This document shows, piece after piece, positions 35,421 through 46,412 of a DNA stretch of 64,000 nt (positions within the stretch are counted from its first letter, which is position 1; every line of letters starts with the position of its first letter). Below the pieces are notes generated by a model, which made no database searches, was not told the DNA's origin, and worked only from the letters and a program-made list of their open reading frames with translations. This DNA comes from Streptomyces echinatus (GTDB lineage: Bacteria > Actinomycetota > Actinomycetes > Streptomycetales > Streptomycetaceae), in assembly GCF_014203595.1 (NCBI RefSeq), contig NZ_JACHJK010000002.1, forward strand, positions 310,001 through 374,000. The letters run 5' to 3'. Both the position numbers and the translations under genes were made by a program.

Positions 35421-36769
35421 GGCCCCGCATGCCCGCTCGGTGGCTCCGCCGGGCCGAGCCGGTCGCCTCCCCGGTGGCGCGTCGGATCATCCGCCTGAAC
35501 AACGGGTTCCAGCTGCTGTTCAACCTGCTGTGGTGGATGCCGGTCTTCTACGCCTACCAGCGTGACGCCGGTCTGTCCGACGGCCAGATCTTCGGCATCC
35601 AGAGCATCTACTACATCGCGTTCTGCCTGTTCGAGATACCGACCGGTGTCATCGCCGACCGCATCGGGGCCCGCAATTGCCTGCGCGCGGGAGCGGTCGT
35701 CATGACGGCGGCGAACATGGCGCCGGTCCTGGCCCCGTCGTACACCGGCTTCCTCGTCCACTTCCTCGCCATCGCGGCCGGGCGCTCGCTCACGTCGGGC
35801 GCGGCGAGCGCCTATCTCTACGACGGTCTGCGCGCCGAGGGAGCGGAGGCGCACTACCTGCGGGCGGAGGGCACCGCGCGGTCCCTCGGGCTGGCCGCCA
35901 AGGTCGTCTGCTGGCCGCTCGTCGGCCCGCTGATGGCGCTGGCCGCGCCGACCCCGTACCTGCTCAGCGCGGCCGGTGCCGCCGGGTCGCTGGCCTGCGC
36001 CCTGGCGCTGCCGCGCCTCGCACCGCGCGGTACGGACTCCGGGCCGGGCGCGCGCGGGCGGCGGGGCGGAAGCCTGCTGCGCGACACGGGTGCCGCGCTG
36101 CGGGCCCTGCGGGTCTCCCCGTGGCTGCCGCTGCTCATGGTGCAGGGCGTGGCGGTGTTCACGCTGTCGCGCATCTGTCAGGTCAACCTCTTCCAGCCGG
36201 TGCTGCTGGACCACGGGATCGGGGAGAGCACGCATGGCGGTGTGCTCGCGGCCATGACGGTGGCCGAGGCGATCGCCTCGGCGCGCCCGCAGTGGCTGAG
36301 CCGCCGGCTGGCGCCGGCCCAGTGGGTGTCCCTGCTGAGCGTGGCGCTGGCCGTGGTCCTCGCGGGCACGGCCCTCGGGGGGCCCTGGCTCGTGGTGGCG
36401 CTGCTGTGCGCGTTCGCCGCGATCACCGGGTTCGTCTATCCCGTGCAGCGCAAGCTCATCAACGACGCCATCCCGGCGGACGCGCCGCGTGCCACGCTGC
36501 TGTCGGTGGAGAGCATCGTGGACCGTGGGGTGTGCGCGCTGGCCGCGGTCGCCGCGGGCGCCTACCTGGCGGCCGGCCGGCTCGACGCGCTGTTGTGGCA
36601 GAGCGCCGCGGTCACCTGCGTCCTGATCCCGGTCCTCCATCTGGCGCTGCGCCGGACCGGCCGGGCGGCACCGCGTGCGAAAGCCGGGGCAGCCGCGCGA
36701 CCGGCTCCGGCGGAGGCCGACGAGCCGGTGCCGTTGCCGGTCGACGAGTGTGTCGCACCGCATCCGTGA
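35417..36769 (+). CDS. MFS transporter
   Basis: The 450-aa protein has about twelve hydrophobic segments and the MFS loop 2-3 motif in the form GVIADRIGARNCLRAGA. It starts at a GTG overlapping the stop of the dikinase-like gene; an ATG four codons later is an alternative. A C-terminal cytoplasmic tail is rich in Ala, Pro and acidic residues. Being co-transcribed with an ATP-grasp ligase and a phosphotransferase, it is likely the exporter of their product or the importer of a precursor. Confidence 0.88.
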   Translation: MRPRMPARWLRRAEPVASPVARRIIRLNNGFQLLFNLLWWMPVFYAYQRDAGLSDGQIFGIQSIYYIAFCLFEIPTGVIADRIGARNCLRAGAVVMTAANMAPVLAPSYTGFLVHFLAIAAGRSLTSGAASAYLYDGLRAEGAEAHYLRAEGTARSLGLAAKVVCWPLVGPLMALAAPTPYLLSAAGAAGSLACALALPRLAPRGTDSGPGARGRRGGSLLRDTGAALRALRVSPWLPLLMVQGVAVFTLSRICQVNLFQPVLLDHGIGESTHGGVLAAMTVAEAIASARPQWLSRRLAPAQWVSLLSVALAVVLAGTALGGPWLVVALLCAFAAITGFVYPVQRKLINDAIPADAPRATLLSVESIVDRGVCALAAVAAGAYLAAGRLDALLWQSAAVTCVLIPVLHLALRRTGRAAPRAKAGAAARPAPAEADEPVPLPVDECVAPHP

Positions 36770-36850
36770 TTGAACTGGGCATGCCATGCAACTGCCCCTA
36801 CCCTCGGTGCCCGACCTCGGCCTCTTCCCCCCCAAGGAGGGCGTACGAAG

Positions 36851-38020
36851 ATGAGAAGTCGAACGGACGGCACCCGCCCACTGAGTTCCGCGGCCTGCCT
36901 GGTCGCCCTGGTTCTCGCCGTCGCCATGACGGTGACCGGCGGCGGACCGGCGCGGGCCGCGCAGCCCGGCCGGGCCTCCGCCGCGACGGTGGACCTGTCG
37001 CGCTGGATGGGCGAGCTGCACGGCTACCTCGACGGCCGGCCGCTGAACCGGATCGCGATGCCCGGCAGCCATGACTCCGGCAGCTGGAGCATCCCGGCCG
37101 ACCCGGGCCTGTGCACCAGCGGCTGGTCCTACGACGCCGCCAAGCTGGACCCCCGGCTGGCCGCCAGCATCTCGCGGACCCAGAGCGGCAGTCTCACCGA
37201 GCAGCTCGACGAGGGTGCCCGCTATCTCGACCTGCGGCTGTGCCACGAGGGCGGGCAGTGGCGGACCTTCCACGGCGCCCCGATGGGAGGACTGTTCTTC
37301 GACGACGCCACCGGTGAGGCCGCCTCGGTGGGGCGCTGGATCGACGAGCACCCCTCGGAGGTCGTCGTCATCAGCGTGTCGGCCGCCGTCCCCGCGGGGG
37401 CCGACGCCACGGAGCCGCTGACCAGGCTGCGGGACCTGTTCGGCTCCCGCGTCGCCGACCGGACGGAGCTGTCCCCGGCCTCCCCCTACGGCGACTTCGT
37501 GCGGGCCGGCAAGAACGTCGTGCTCGTCGACGCCTCGGCCGCGGTCCACGAGCCGTGGGCCTGGCATGCGGACGACGTCTCCGACCGCGGCAGCTACCCG
37601 GCGGGCAACCCGAGCTGGTGGGACATCCTCAAGTCCTTCTTCAACGGAAGCCCGCCCCAGCAGGTCTACGACCAGACGCTGACCCTCGATCAGGCGGCCC
37701 TCGACCGCGAACCCGGCCCGGACGCCGGACGGTTCTTCGTCCTGTCGGGCATCGTGCAGCCGGACGTGCAGATACCCCAGCTGTTCCTCATCCGGCTGCT
37801 GGCGCCGTTCTTCCCGGCGGCCGTACGCGACAACTACCTCATGCATCTCGCGAACGGCCTCAATGCCCAGCTGGTCACCAAGCTGAGGACGGACTGGCGG
37901 GCGCCCGGGCCGGCCGGCCACATGAACATCGTGTCGGTCGACGACCTGGGCCACCGGCCGCAGGGCGACCTCCAGCGGGCCGTCATCGACATCAACACCC
38001 TGCCCGGCCGCGCCACCTGA
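36851..38020 (+). CDS. Secreted phosphatidylinositol-specific phospholipase C-domain protein
   Basis: The 389-aa precursor has a signal peptide ending near ARAA (about residue 37) and a PI-PLC X-type TIM barrel. The two catalytic histidines are visible in MPGSHDSGSW (about residue 77) and WRTFHGAP (about residue 139). ARYLDLRLC and EVVVISVSAA are the usual strands. AAGGAGG lies 10 nt before the ATG. The enzyme should act outside the cell on phosphoinositides, GPI-like anchors or other phosphodiester lipids. It has a strong terminator behind it and no functional partner nearby. Confidence 0.87.
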   Translation: MRSRTDGTRPLSSAACLVALVLAVAMTVTGGGPARAAQPGRASAATVDLSRWMGELHGYLDGRPLNRIAMPGSHDSGSWSIPADPGLCTSGWSYDAAKLDPRLAASISRTQSGSLTEQLDEGARYLDLRLCHEGGQWRTFHGAPMGGLFFDDATGEAASVGRWIDEHPSEVVVISVSAAVPAGADATEPLTRLRDLFGSRVADRTELSPASPYGDFVRAGKNVVLVDASAAVHEPWAWHADDVSDRGSYPAGNPSWWDILKSFFNGSPPQQVYDQTLTLDQAALDREPGPDAGRFFVLSGIVQPDVQIPQLFLIRLLAPFFPAAVRDNYLMHLANGLNAQLVTKLRTDWRAPGPAGHMNIVSVDDLGHRPQGDLQRAVIDINTLPGRAT

Positions 38021-38023
38021 CCC

Positions 38024-38073
38024 CCGTCCGGGGGTCCGCCGGTCCCGCGATGGGCCCGGCGGACCCCGGACGG
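38024..38073 (+). terminator. Hairpin terminator after the PI-PLC gene
   Basis: An 18-bp stem with a single bulged base (38024-38042 with 38056-38073) starts 4 nt after the stop codon. Confidence 0.7.
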
Positions 38074-38196
38074 CACGTCGCACGGCCGTTCACGGCCGCT
38101 GCTGTTACGGTCGGGTTCCCTCTCGGTCCCGCTGGTCCGCACGCCCTGGAGCCGTCCGGCGCGGCGGACTCCGCACGGACGCCAAGGAGGCGACTC

Positions 38197-39069
38197 ATGC
38201 GCGTGGGACTGCATGCCCTGGGCATCGGCGACGGTGCCCGTCCGGAGATCGTCCGGGCCGTGGCGCGCGCCGCCGAAGCGCACGGGTTCGGCCGGCTCTG
38301 GGTCGGCGAGCACGTCGTCATGGTCGACACACCCGTCTCCCGGTACCCGTACTCCGACGACGGCCGGATCGCCGTCCCGGCCGATGCCGACTGGCTCGAT
38401 CCCCTGCTCACCCTGGCCTTCGCGGCCGCCGTGACGGACCGGATCGGGCTCGCCACCGGAGTGCTGCTGCTTCCCGAGCACAATCCGGTGGTGGTGGCCA
38501 AGCAAGCGGCCACCCTGGACGTCCTCTCGGCCGGGCGGTTCACGCTCGGCGTCGGGATCGGCTGGTCGGCCGACGAGTTCACGGCGCTCGGCGTCCCGTT
38601 CGCGGGCCGGGGCCGCCGGACGGAGGAGTACCTCGCCGCGATCCGGACACTGTGGCGGCAGGACACGGCCACCTTCGAGGGCGAATTCACGCGCTTCAGC
38701 GAGGTGCGCGTCAATCCCAAGCCGGTACGCGACCGGCGGATCCCCGTCGTCATGGGCGGCAACGGCGACGCGGCGCTGCGCCGGGCCGCGACGGTCGCCG
38801 ACGGATGGTACGGCTTCAACCTCTCGGCCGCCGAGGCCGTGGAGCGGGCAGCCGTCCTCGCCGGGCACCGCGCCGAGCGGAACCGCCCGGCGGACGACTT
38901 CGGCGTGGCGGTCGCGCTGACCGACGGCGACCCGGAACTGCTGCCCGGACTCGCCCGGGCCGGCGTGACCGAAGTCGTGGTCGTCGCGGCCCCGCCCGCG
39001 ACACCCGACGAGGCCACGCGCTGGGTCGCCGGCCTGGCCGACCGATGGCTGACTCCCGCCCGCGCCTGA
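38197..39069 (+). CDS. LLM class F420-dependent oxidoreductase
   Basis: The 290-aa protein is a luciferase-like TIM-barrel: HGFGRLWVGEHVV, ATGVLLLPEHNPVVVAKQAAT, FTLGVGIGWSADEF and IPVVMGGNGDAALRRAA are family blocks. The F420 rather than FMN assignment rests on similarity to actinobacterial LLM proteins of this size. AAGGAGG precedes the ATG. It stands alone between terminators, so neither substrate nor pathway is suggested by context. Confidence 0.88.
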   Translation: MRVGLHALGIGDGARPEIVRAVARAAEAHGFGRLWVGEHVVMVDTPVSRYPYSDDGRIAVPADADWLDPLLTLAFAAAVTDRIGLATGVLLLPEHNPVVVAKQAATLDVLSAGRFTLGVGIGWSADEFTALGVPFAGRGRRTEEYLAAIRTLWRQDTATFEGEFTRFSEVRVNPKPVRDRRIPVVMGGNGDAALRRAATVADGWYGFNLSAAEAVERAAVLAGHRAERNRPADDFGVAVALTDGDPELLPGLARAGVTEVVVVAAPPATPDEATRWVAGLADRWLTPARA

Positions 39070-39087
39070 GCGGCGGGACCGCGACTC

Positions 39088-39119
39088 CCGTGCGGGCCGG
39101 CGGCCGCCGGCCCGCACGG
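39088..39119. terminator. Bidirectional terminator, 32-bp perfect palindrome
   Basis: Sixteen bases (39088-39103) are followed at once by their reverse complement (39104-39119), between two convergent genes. Confidence 0.75.
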
Positions 39120-39127
39120 ACGGCCGG

Positions 39128-40576
<1,449 letters not shown>

Positions 40577-40661
40577 TCAGCCGCCGATCCCCGTCAAGAG
40601 TGACGACCGGGCCTCGTCGTGCCCGGCTCCGCGCCGTGGGAACGAGGCCAGGGCCCGGTCG

Positions 40662-40677
40662 CGGGGGATAACCCCCG
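40662..40677. promoter_or_regulatory. Palindrome CGGGGG-ATAA-CCCCCG upstream of the desaturase gene
   Basis: It lies 83-98 bp upstream of the leaderless start codon, a usual place for an activator site. There is no direct evidence for a binding protein. Confidence 0.3.
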
Positions 40678-40746
40678 GCCGCGGGTGGGGCTGGGCGTCG
40701 TGGTCATACGGTGGCTGGCAGGCTTCTGCGTGCCGTGCGGCCTCCG

Positions 40747-40752
40747 CAGAAT
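40747..40752 (+). promoter_or_regulatory. Probable -10 hexamer of a leaderless promoter (desaturase gene)
   Basis: CAGAAT is followed by 7 nt and the ATG; no Shine-Dalgarno sequence is visible. Confidence 0.4.
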
Positions 40753-40759
40753 TTCCGGC

Positions 40760-41833
40760 ATGACGACCTCTCCCGATGCCTCCGTCGCCACCCGCCGCCC
40801 GGCCGGGGACGCGGCCACCTCGCACTCCGGTGCCGGCAGTGACTTCGCCGGACTGTCCCGGCGGATCGCCGCGGCCGGTCTGCTGAAGCGGCGCCCCGGC
40901 TACTACACGGTGCGGCTCGGCCTCGTGACCGGATCGTTCGCCGCCGCCTGGGCCGCCTTCCTCCTGCTGGGCGACACCTGGTGGCAGCTGGTCGTGGCCG
41001 CCTTCCTGGCCCTGGTGTTCGGGCAGGTCGCCCTGGTGGCACACGATCTGGCGCACGGGCAGGTCTTCAGGCGGCGCCGGCACAGCGAGATCGGCGGGCG
41101 GCTGTTCGGCAATCTCGGCATCGGCATGAGCTACGGGTGGTGGATGAACAAGCACACCCGTCACCACGCCCACCCCAACCATGAGGAACTCGACCCCGAT
41201 GTCGCCCCGGACATCCTGGTGTGGTCCGCCGAGCAGGCCAGGTCGAGCACCGGGCCGGCGCGCCTCATCGGTGGCCGTCAGGCACTGCTGTTCTTCCCGC
41301 TGCTCACCCTGGAAGGCTTCAACCTGCACGTCGCGGGTGTGCGGGCACTGCGTTCGCCGTTCATGAAGAACCGGCTGCTGGAGGGCGCTCTGCTCCTGCT
41401 GCACTGCGCCGCGTATCTGTCCGCGCTGTTCCTGGTGCTCTCACCGGGCAAGGCGGTGGCGTTCCTCGTGGTGCACCAGTGCCTGTTCGGCGTCTACCTG
41501 GGCTGCACCTTCGCGCCCAACCACAAGGGCATGCCGACGATCACCGGTGAGCAGCGGCTCGACTTCCTGCGGCGCCAGGTCCTGACATCCCGCAACGTGC
41601 GCGGCGGCCGGTTCACCGACGCGATGCTGGGCGGCCTCAACTACCAGATCGAGCACCACCTGTTCCCGAGCATGCCCACGGTCCATCTGCGGCGGGCCCG
41701 GGTGATCGTGCGGCAGTACTGCGCCGAGATCGGGGTGCCGTACCACGAGACCGGACTGATCCGGTCCTACCGCGAGGCCCTGACGCATCTGCACCGGGTG
41801 GGAGAGCCGATCAGGCGGCGGCACGGGGCGTGA
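40760..41833 (+). CDS. Membrane fatty acid / acyl-CoA desaturase
   Basis: The 357-aa protein has the three histidine boxes of membrane-bound di-iron desaturases: HDLAHGQ (about 95), HTRHHAHPNH (about 134) and QIEHHLF (about 297). The QIEHH form of the last box is typical of front-end or DesA3-like desaturases. Four hydrophobic segments surround the boxes. It introduces a double bond into acyl-CoA or acyl lipids and would adjust membrane fluidity. The gene appears leaderless. An electron donor gene is not adjacent. The 282-bp upstream region holds one palindrome. Confidence 0.9.
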   Translation: MTTSPDASVATRRPAGDAATSHSGAGSDFAGLSRRIAAAGLLKRRPGYYTVRLGLVTGSFAAAWAAFLLLGDTWWQLVVAAFLALVFGQVALVAHDLAHGQVFRRRRHSEIGGRLFGNLGIGMSYGWWMNKHTRHHAHPNHEELDPDVAPDILVWSAEQARSSTGPARLIGGRQALLFFPLLTLEGFNLHVAGVRALRSPFMKNRLLEGALLLLHCAAYLSALFLVLSPGKAVAFLVVHQCLFGVYLGCTFAPNHKGMPTITGEQRLDFLRRQVLTSRNVRGGRFTDAMLGGLNYQIEHHLFPSMPTVHLRRARVIVRQYCAEIGVPYHETGLIRSYREALTHLHRVGEPIRRRHGA

Positions 41834-41838
41834 ACACG

Positions 41839-41874
41839 GATCCCCCTGCGCACGCGCGCGTGCGGAGGGGGATC
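41839..41874. terminator. Bidirectional hairpin terminator
   Basis: A 16-bp stem with one mismatch (41839-41854 with 41859-41874) and a 4-nt loop separates the convergent desaturase and msrA genes. Confidence 0.7.
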
Positions 41875-41906
41875 GCGGCGTTCGGGGACGGCGGCCGCCC
41901 GGCGCC

Positions 41907-42428
41907 TCAGCCCTGCGGGGACGAGGCCCGGCGGGGCAGCTTCCAGTTCGGCCGCGGGAAGTGGCAGGTGTAGCCGTTCGGGTAGCGCTCCAGGTAGTCC
42001 TGGTGCTCGGGCTCGGCCTCCCAGAAGTCGCCCACGGGCTCGACCTCGGTGACCACCTTGCCCGGCCACAGGCCGCTCGCCTCGACGTCCGCGATGGTGT
42101 CCACGGCGACGCGGCGCTGTTCCTCGTCGGTGTAGTAGATGGCGGACCGGTAGCTGCGCCCGATGTCGTTGCCCTGGCGGTCCCTCGTGGTCGGGTCGTG
42201 GATCTGGAAGAAGAACTCCAGGACATCGCGGTAGGTCGTGGTCATGGGGTCGAAGAGGATCTCGATCGCCTCGGCGTGGTCGCCGTGGTTGCGGTACGTG
42301 GCGTCGGGTGTGTCGCCCCCGCTGTAGCCGACGCGGGTGGACACCACGCCCGGCTGCTTGCGGATCAGGTCCTGCATGCCCCAGAAACAACCGCCCGCCA
42401 GTACGGCTCGCTCGGTTTCCGATGTCAT
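41907..42428 (-). CDS. msrA: Peptide-methionine (S)-S-oxide reductase
   Basis: The 173-aa enzyme repairs oxidised methionine. The catalytic motif GCFWG lies at residues 13-17, and [16 protein letters not shown] and IHDPTT are family blocks. The C-terminus ends in [12 protein letters not shown] without the extra resolving cysteines seen in some MsrA, but Cys in GYTCHFP may serve. GAGGGAG is 6 nt before the ATG. It stands alone. A TTACT-N7-AGTAA palindrome lies upstream. Confidence 0.95.
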   Translation of the reverse strand: MTSETERAVLAGGCFWGMQDLIRKQPGVVSTRVGYSGGDTPDATYRNHGDHAEAIEILFDPMTTTYRDVLEFFFQIHDPTTRDRQGNDIGRSYRSAIYYTDEEQRRVAVDTIADVEASGLWPGKVVTEVEPVGDFWEAEPEHQDYLERYPNGYTCHFPRPNWKLPRRASSPQG

Positions 42429-42501
42429 CGGTCGCTCCCTCACGTTCGAGCCGTTGTCCGGCGCGGTCGTCTACGTACGGTTCTCACGTTCATCCAGCTT
42501 A

Positions 42502-42518
42502 TTACTACCTGTGAGTAA
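42502..42518. promoter_or_regulatory. Inverted repeat TTACT-N7-AGTAA in a divergent promoter region
   Basis: This A/T-rich palindrome stands out in GC-rich DNA, 74 bp from the msrA start and 221 bp from the dipeptidase start. Its form resembles operators of TetR-type regulators. TTGACT at 42604-42609 may be the -35 of the dipeptidase gene. Confidence 0.4.
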
Positions 42519-42738
42519 CCATCGCGCGGACCGGCCGCCCGGAGCGGGCGCCCGGCCGGCCTTGCGCGGGCACCCCCGCCCATGACCCGGAACACGAGTA
42601 TTGACTCGTAAGGCGGCACTGGCGATCCTCATGGCGCACGGATTACCTAGACATGACAAATCGGTGTGCGCGCGTGCCCGCGGGGGCTGACCTCCTTGTC
42701 GGCCGACCGCGCATCCCGCCGACCGAGGGACGTGGGCC

Positions 42739-44805
42739 GTGGCCATGACCAGCCGCCCGTACCGCCGACGCCGAGACGTCACCATGCTGTCGCTGCTCCT
42801 GCTCGTGCTGGCCGCCGTGCTCGGGCCCACCCCGAGCTCGGCGGCCGGGAACGACTGGTGGATCCCGGACGCACGACCGGCACCGGACTCCGGGATCAAC
42901 GTCACGGGCGCGCCGTTCACGGGCACCGACGCCGAGGGCGACGTGCGCGGGTTCGTCGACGCCCATGACCACCTGTTCGCCAACGAGGCCTTCGGCGGCC
43001 GCCTCATCTGCGGCAAGGTGTTCTCCGAGGCCGGTGTCGCCGACGCGCTCAAGGACTGTCCCGAGCACTACCCCGACGGCTCGCTCGCCGTCTTCGACTT
43101 CATCACCAAGGGCGGTGACGGCAGGCACGACCCGGTCGGCTGGCCCACCTTCAAGGACTGGCCCGCCCACGACTCGCTGACCCATCAGCAGAACTACTAC
43201 GCCTGGGTCGAGCGGGCCTGGCGCGGCGGCCAGCGGGTGCTGGTCAACGACCTCGTCACCAACGGGGTCATCTGCTCGGTGTACTTCTTCAAGGACCGCG
43301 GCTGCGACGAGATGACGTCCATCCGGCTGCAGGCGAAGATGTCGTACGACCTGCAGGCCTACATCGACAAGATGTACGGCGGCACGGGCAAGGGCTGGTT
43401 CCGGATCGTCACCGACAGCGAGCAGGCCCGTGAGGTCGTCGAGCAGGGCAAGCTGGCGGTCGTCCTGGGCGTGGAGACCTCCGAGCCCTTCGGCTGCAAG
43501 CAGATCCTGGACGTCGCGCAGTGCAGCAGGGCGGACATCGACAAGGGACTCGACGAGCTGTACGCGCTGGGCGTGCGCAGCATGTTCCTGTGCCACAAGT
43601 TCGACAACGCCCTGTGCGGCGTCCGCTTCGACTCGGGCAGTCTAGGAACGGCCATCAACGTCGGGCAGTTCCTGTCGACCGGCACCTTCTGGAAGACGGA
43701 GAAGTGCACGGGCCCGCAGGCCGACAACCCCATCGGCTCGGCCGCGGCACCCGGGGCCGAGGCGAAACTCCCGGCGGGGGTCAGTGTCCCCTCGTACGGC
43801 TCGGACGCGCGGTGCAACGTCCGCGGACTCACCGACCTGGGTGAGTACGCCGTGCGGGGCATGATGAAACGCAAGATGATGCTGGAGATCGACCACATGA
43901 GCGTCAAGGCCGTCGGCCGCGCGCTCGACATCTTCGAGTCGGAGTCCTACCCGGGCGTGATCTCCTCCCACAGCTGGATGGACATGAACTGGACCGAGCG
44001 GGTCTACGGACTCGGCGGCTTCGTCGCCCAGTACATGAACGGCTCGGAAGGCTTCGTGGCCGAGGCGAACCGCACCAAGGCACTGCGGGACAAGTACGGC
44101 GTGGGCTACGGCTACGGCACGGACATGAACGGTGTCGGCGGCTGGCCCGGGCCCCGGGGCGCGGACGCGCCCGACAAGGTGACCTACCCCTTCCGCAGCG
44201 TCGACGGAGGCTCCGTCATCGACCGGGTGACCGCCGGTCAGCGCACCTGGGACATCAACACCGACGGAGCCGCGCACTACGGCCTCGTCCCGGACTGGAT
44301 CGAGGACATCAGGCGCGTCGGAGGCCAGGGCGTGGTGAACGACCTCTTCCGGGGAGCCGAGTCCTACCTCGGCACCTGGGGTGCGACCGAGCGGCACCAG
44401 GCGGCGGTGAACCTCGCCAAGGGAGCCCCGGCCACGGCCAGTTCGGCGGAGTGGTGGAACCCGTTCACCAGCTACGCGCCGGGCCTCGCCGTCGACGGCA
44501 GCCGGGACACCCGCTGGGCCAGCGAGTGGAACGACGGCCAGTGGCTGCGCATCGATCTGGGCTCCACCCACCGGGTCGGGCAGGTCACGCTCGACTGGGA
44601 GCGCGCGTACGGGAAGTCGTACAACGTCCAGCTCTCGGCGGACGGCTCCGACTGGCGGACGGTCTGGTCGACCACCGCGGGCGACGGCGGCCTCGACACC
44701 GTCCGCTTCCCCGGCACGCCGGCGCGCTACGTGCGCATCGCGGGCACGGAGCGGGGCACCAAGTGGGGGTACTCGCTGTACGAGGTCGGCGTGCACAGCG
44801 GCTGA
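42739..44805 (+). CDS. Secreted amidohydrolase/dipeptidase-like protein with discoidin (F5/8 type C) domain
   Basis: The 688-aa precursor has a signal peptide (cleavage near residue 36). A TIM-barrel metallohydrolase-like region (about 70-550) contains VDAHDHLF at its start, LGVETSEPFG, EIDHMSVKAV and SSHSWMDMN with possible metal histidines, and GYGYGTDMNG near its end, as in membrane dipeptidase-like proteins. Residues about 560-688 form a discoidin/F5-8 type C carbohydrate- or lipid-binding domain (NLAKGAPATASS, RWASEWNDGQWLRIDLGSTH, YVRIAGT). Eight or more cysteines suggest disulfides. GAGGGA lies 9 nt before the GTG. The likely role is hydrolysis of a surface-bound substrate; the exact reaction is unknown. 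Confidence 0.8.
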   Translation: MAMTSRPYRRRRDVTMLSLLLLVLAAVLGPTPSSAAGNDWWIPDARPAPDSGINVTGAPFTGTDAEGDVRGFVDAHDHLFANEAFGGRLICGKVFSEAGVADALKDCPEHYPDGSLAVFDFITKGGDGRHDPVGWPTFKDWPAHDSLTHQQNYYAWVERAWRGGQRVLVNDLVTNGVICSVYFFKDRGCDEMTSIRLQAKMSYDLQAYIDKMYGGTGKGWFRIVTDSEQAREVVEQGKLAVVLGVETSEPFGCKQILDVAQCSRADIDKGLDELYALGVRSMFLCHKFDNALCGVRFDSGSLGTAINVGQFLSTGTFWKTEKCTGPQADNPIGSAAAPGAEAKLPAGVSVPSYGSDARCNVRGLTDLGEYAVRGMMKRKMMLEIDHMSVKAVGRALDIFESESYPGVISSHSWMDMNWTERVYGLGGFVAQYMNGSEGFVAEANRTKALRDKYGVGYGYGTDMNGVGGWPGPRGADAPDKVTYPFRSVDGGSVIDRVTAGQRTWDINTDGAAHYGLVPDWIEDIRRVGGQGVVNDLFRGAESYLGTWGATERHQAAVNLAKGAPATASSAEWWNPFTSYAPGLAVDGSRDTRWASEWNDGQWLRIDLGSTHRVGQVTLDWERAYGKSYNVQLSADGSDWRTVWSTTAGDGGLDTVRFPGTPARYVRIAGTERGTKWGYSLYEVGVHSG

Positions 44806-44811
44806 CACGAG

Positions 44812-44852
44812 GGCCCGGCGGTGCCGCCGCACTCGGGCGGCACCGCCGGGCC
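44812..44852. terminator. Bidirectional terminator, perfect 17-bp stem
   Basis: Bases 44812-44828 pair with 44836-44852 across a 7-nt loop, between convergent genes. Confidence 0.8.
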
Positions 44853-44868
44853 TCACGGTCCGGTGGAC

Positions 44869-46080
<1,212 letters not shown>

Positions 46081-46186
46081 GAGGGGTCTCCTCGCGAAGT
46101 GGGGGGATTTGCGTTCGAACGGCAGCGCTGCGCGTGCCCTGGAGCGTGCCGACTTGTCGCGAGCAGATCAATGCCTTGACGTGCCC

Positions 46187-46208
46187 CTGATGCCTCACGA
46201 GGCATCAG
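46187..46208. promoter_or_regulatory. 22-bp palindrome CTGATGCCTC-AC-GAGGCATCAG
   Basis: Perfect 10-bp arms around a 2-bp centre in the divergent region between the S8 protease and the phage-like gene. The symmetry and short centre fit an operator for a dimeric repressor. TTGACG (46176-46181) lies just beside it. Confidence 0.5.
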
Positions 46209-46412
46209 TCTCCACAGGACTCACGCACATCCGAGGCAACCCGAACGCAAACGCGCAGCCCGAGAGGCTGGTTGAAACGCCAAGGAACAGTCACGAATTC
46301 TCCGTGCCGATTTCTTCACCGGGCGGTCACGCGCCCTGCGGCGGGCGGTAAATCACGTGCGCGTGTCCGCGCCGACGGGATACGTTCCTGCCTGTTCGAA
46401 GGGGGAACCGAA

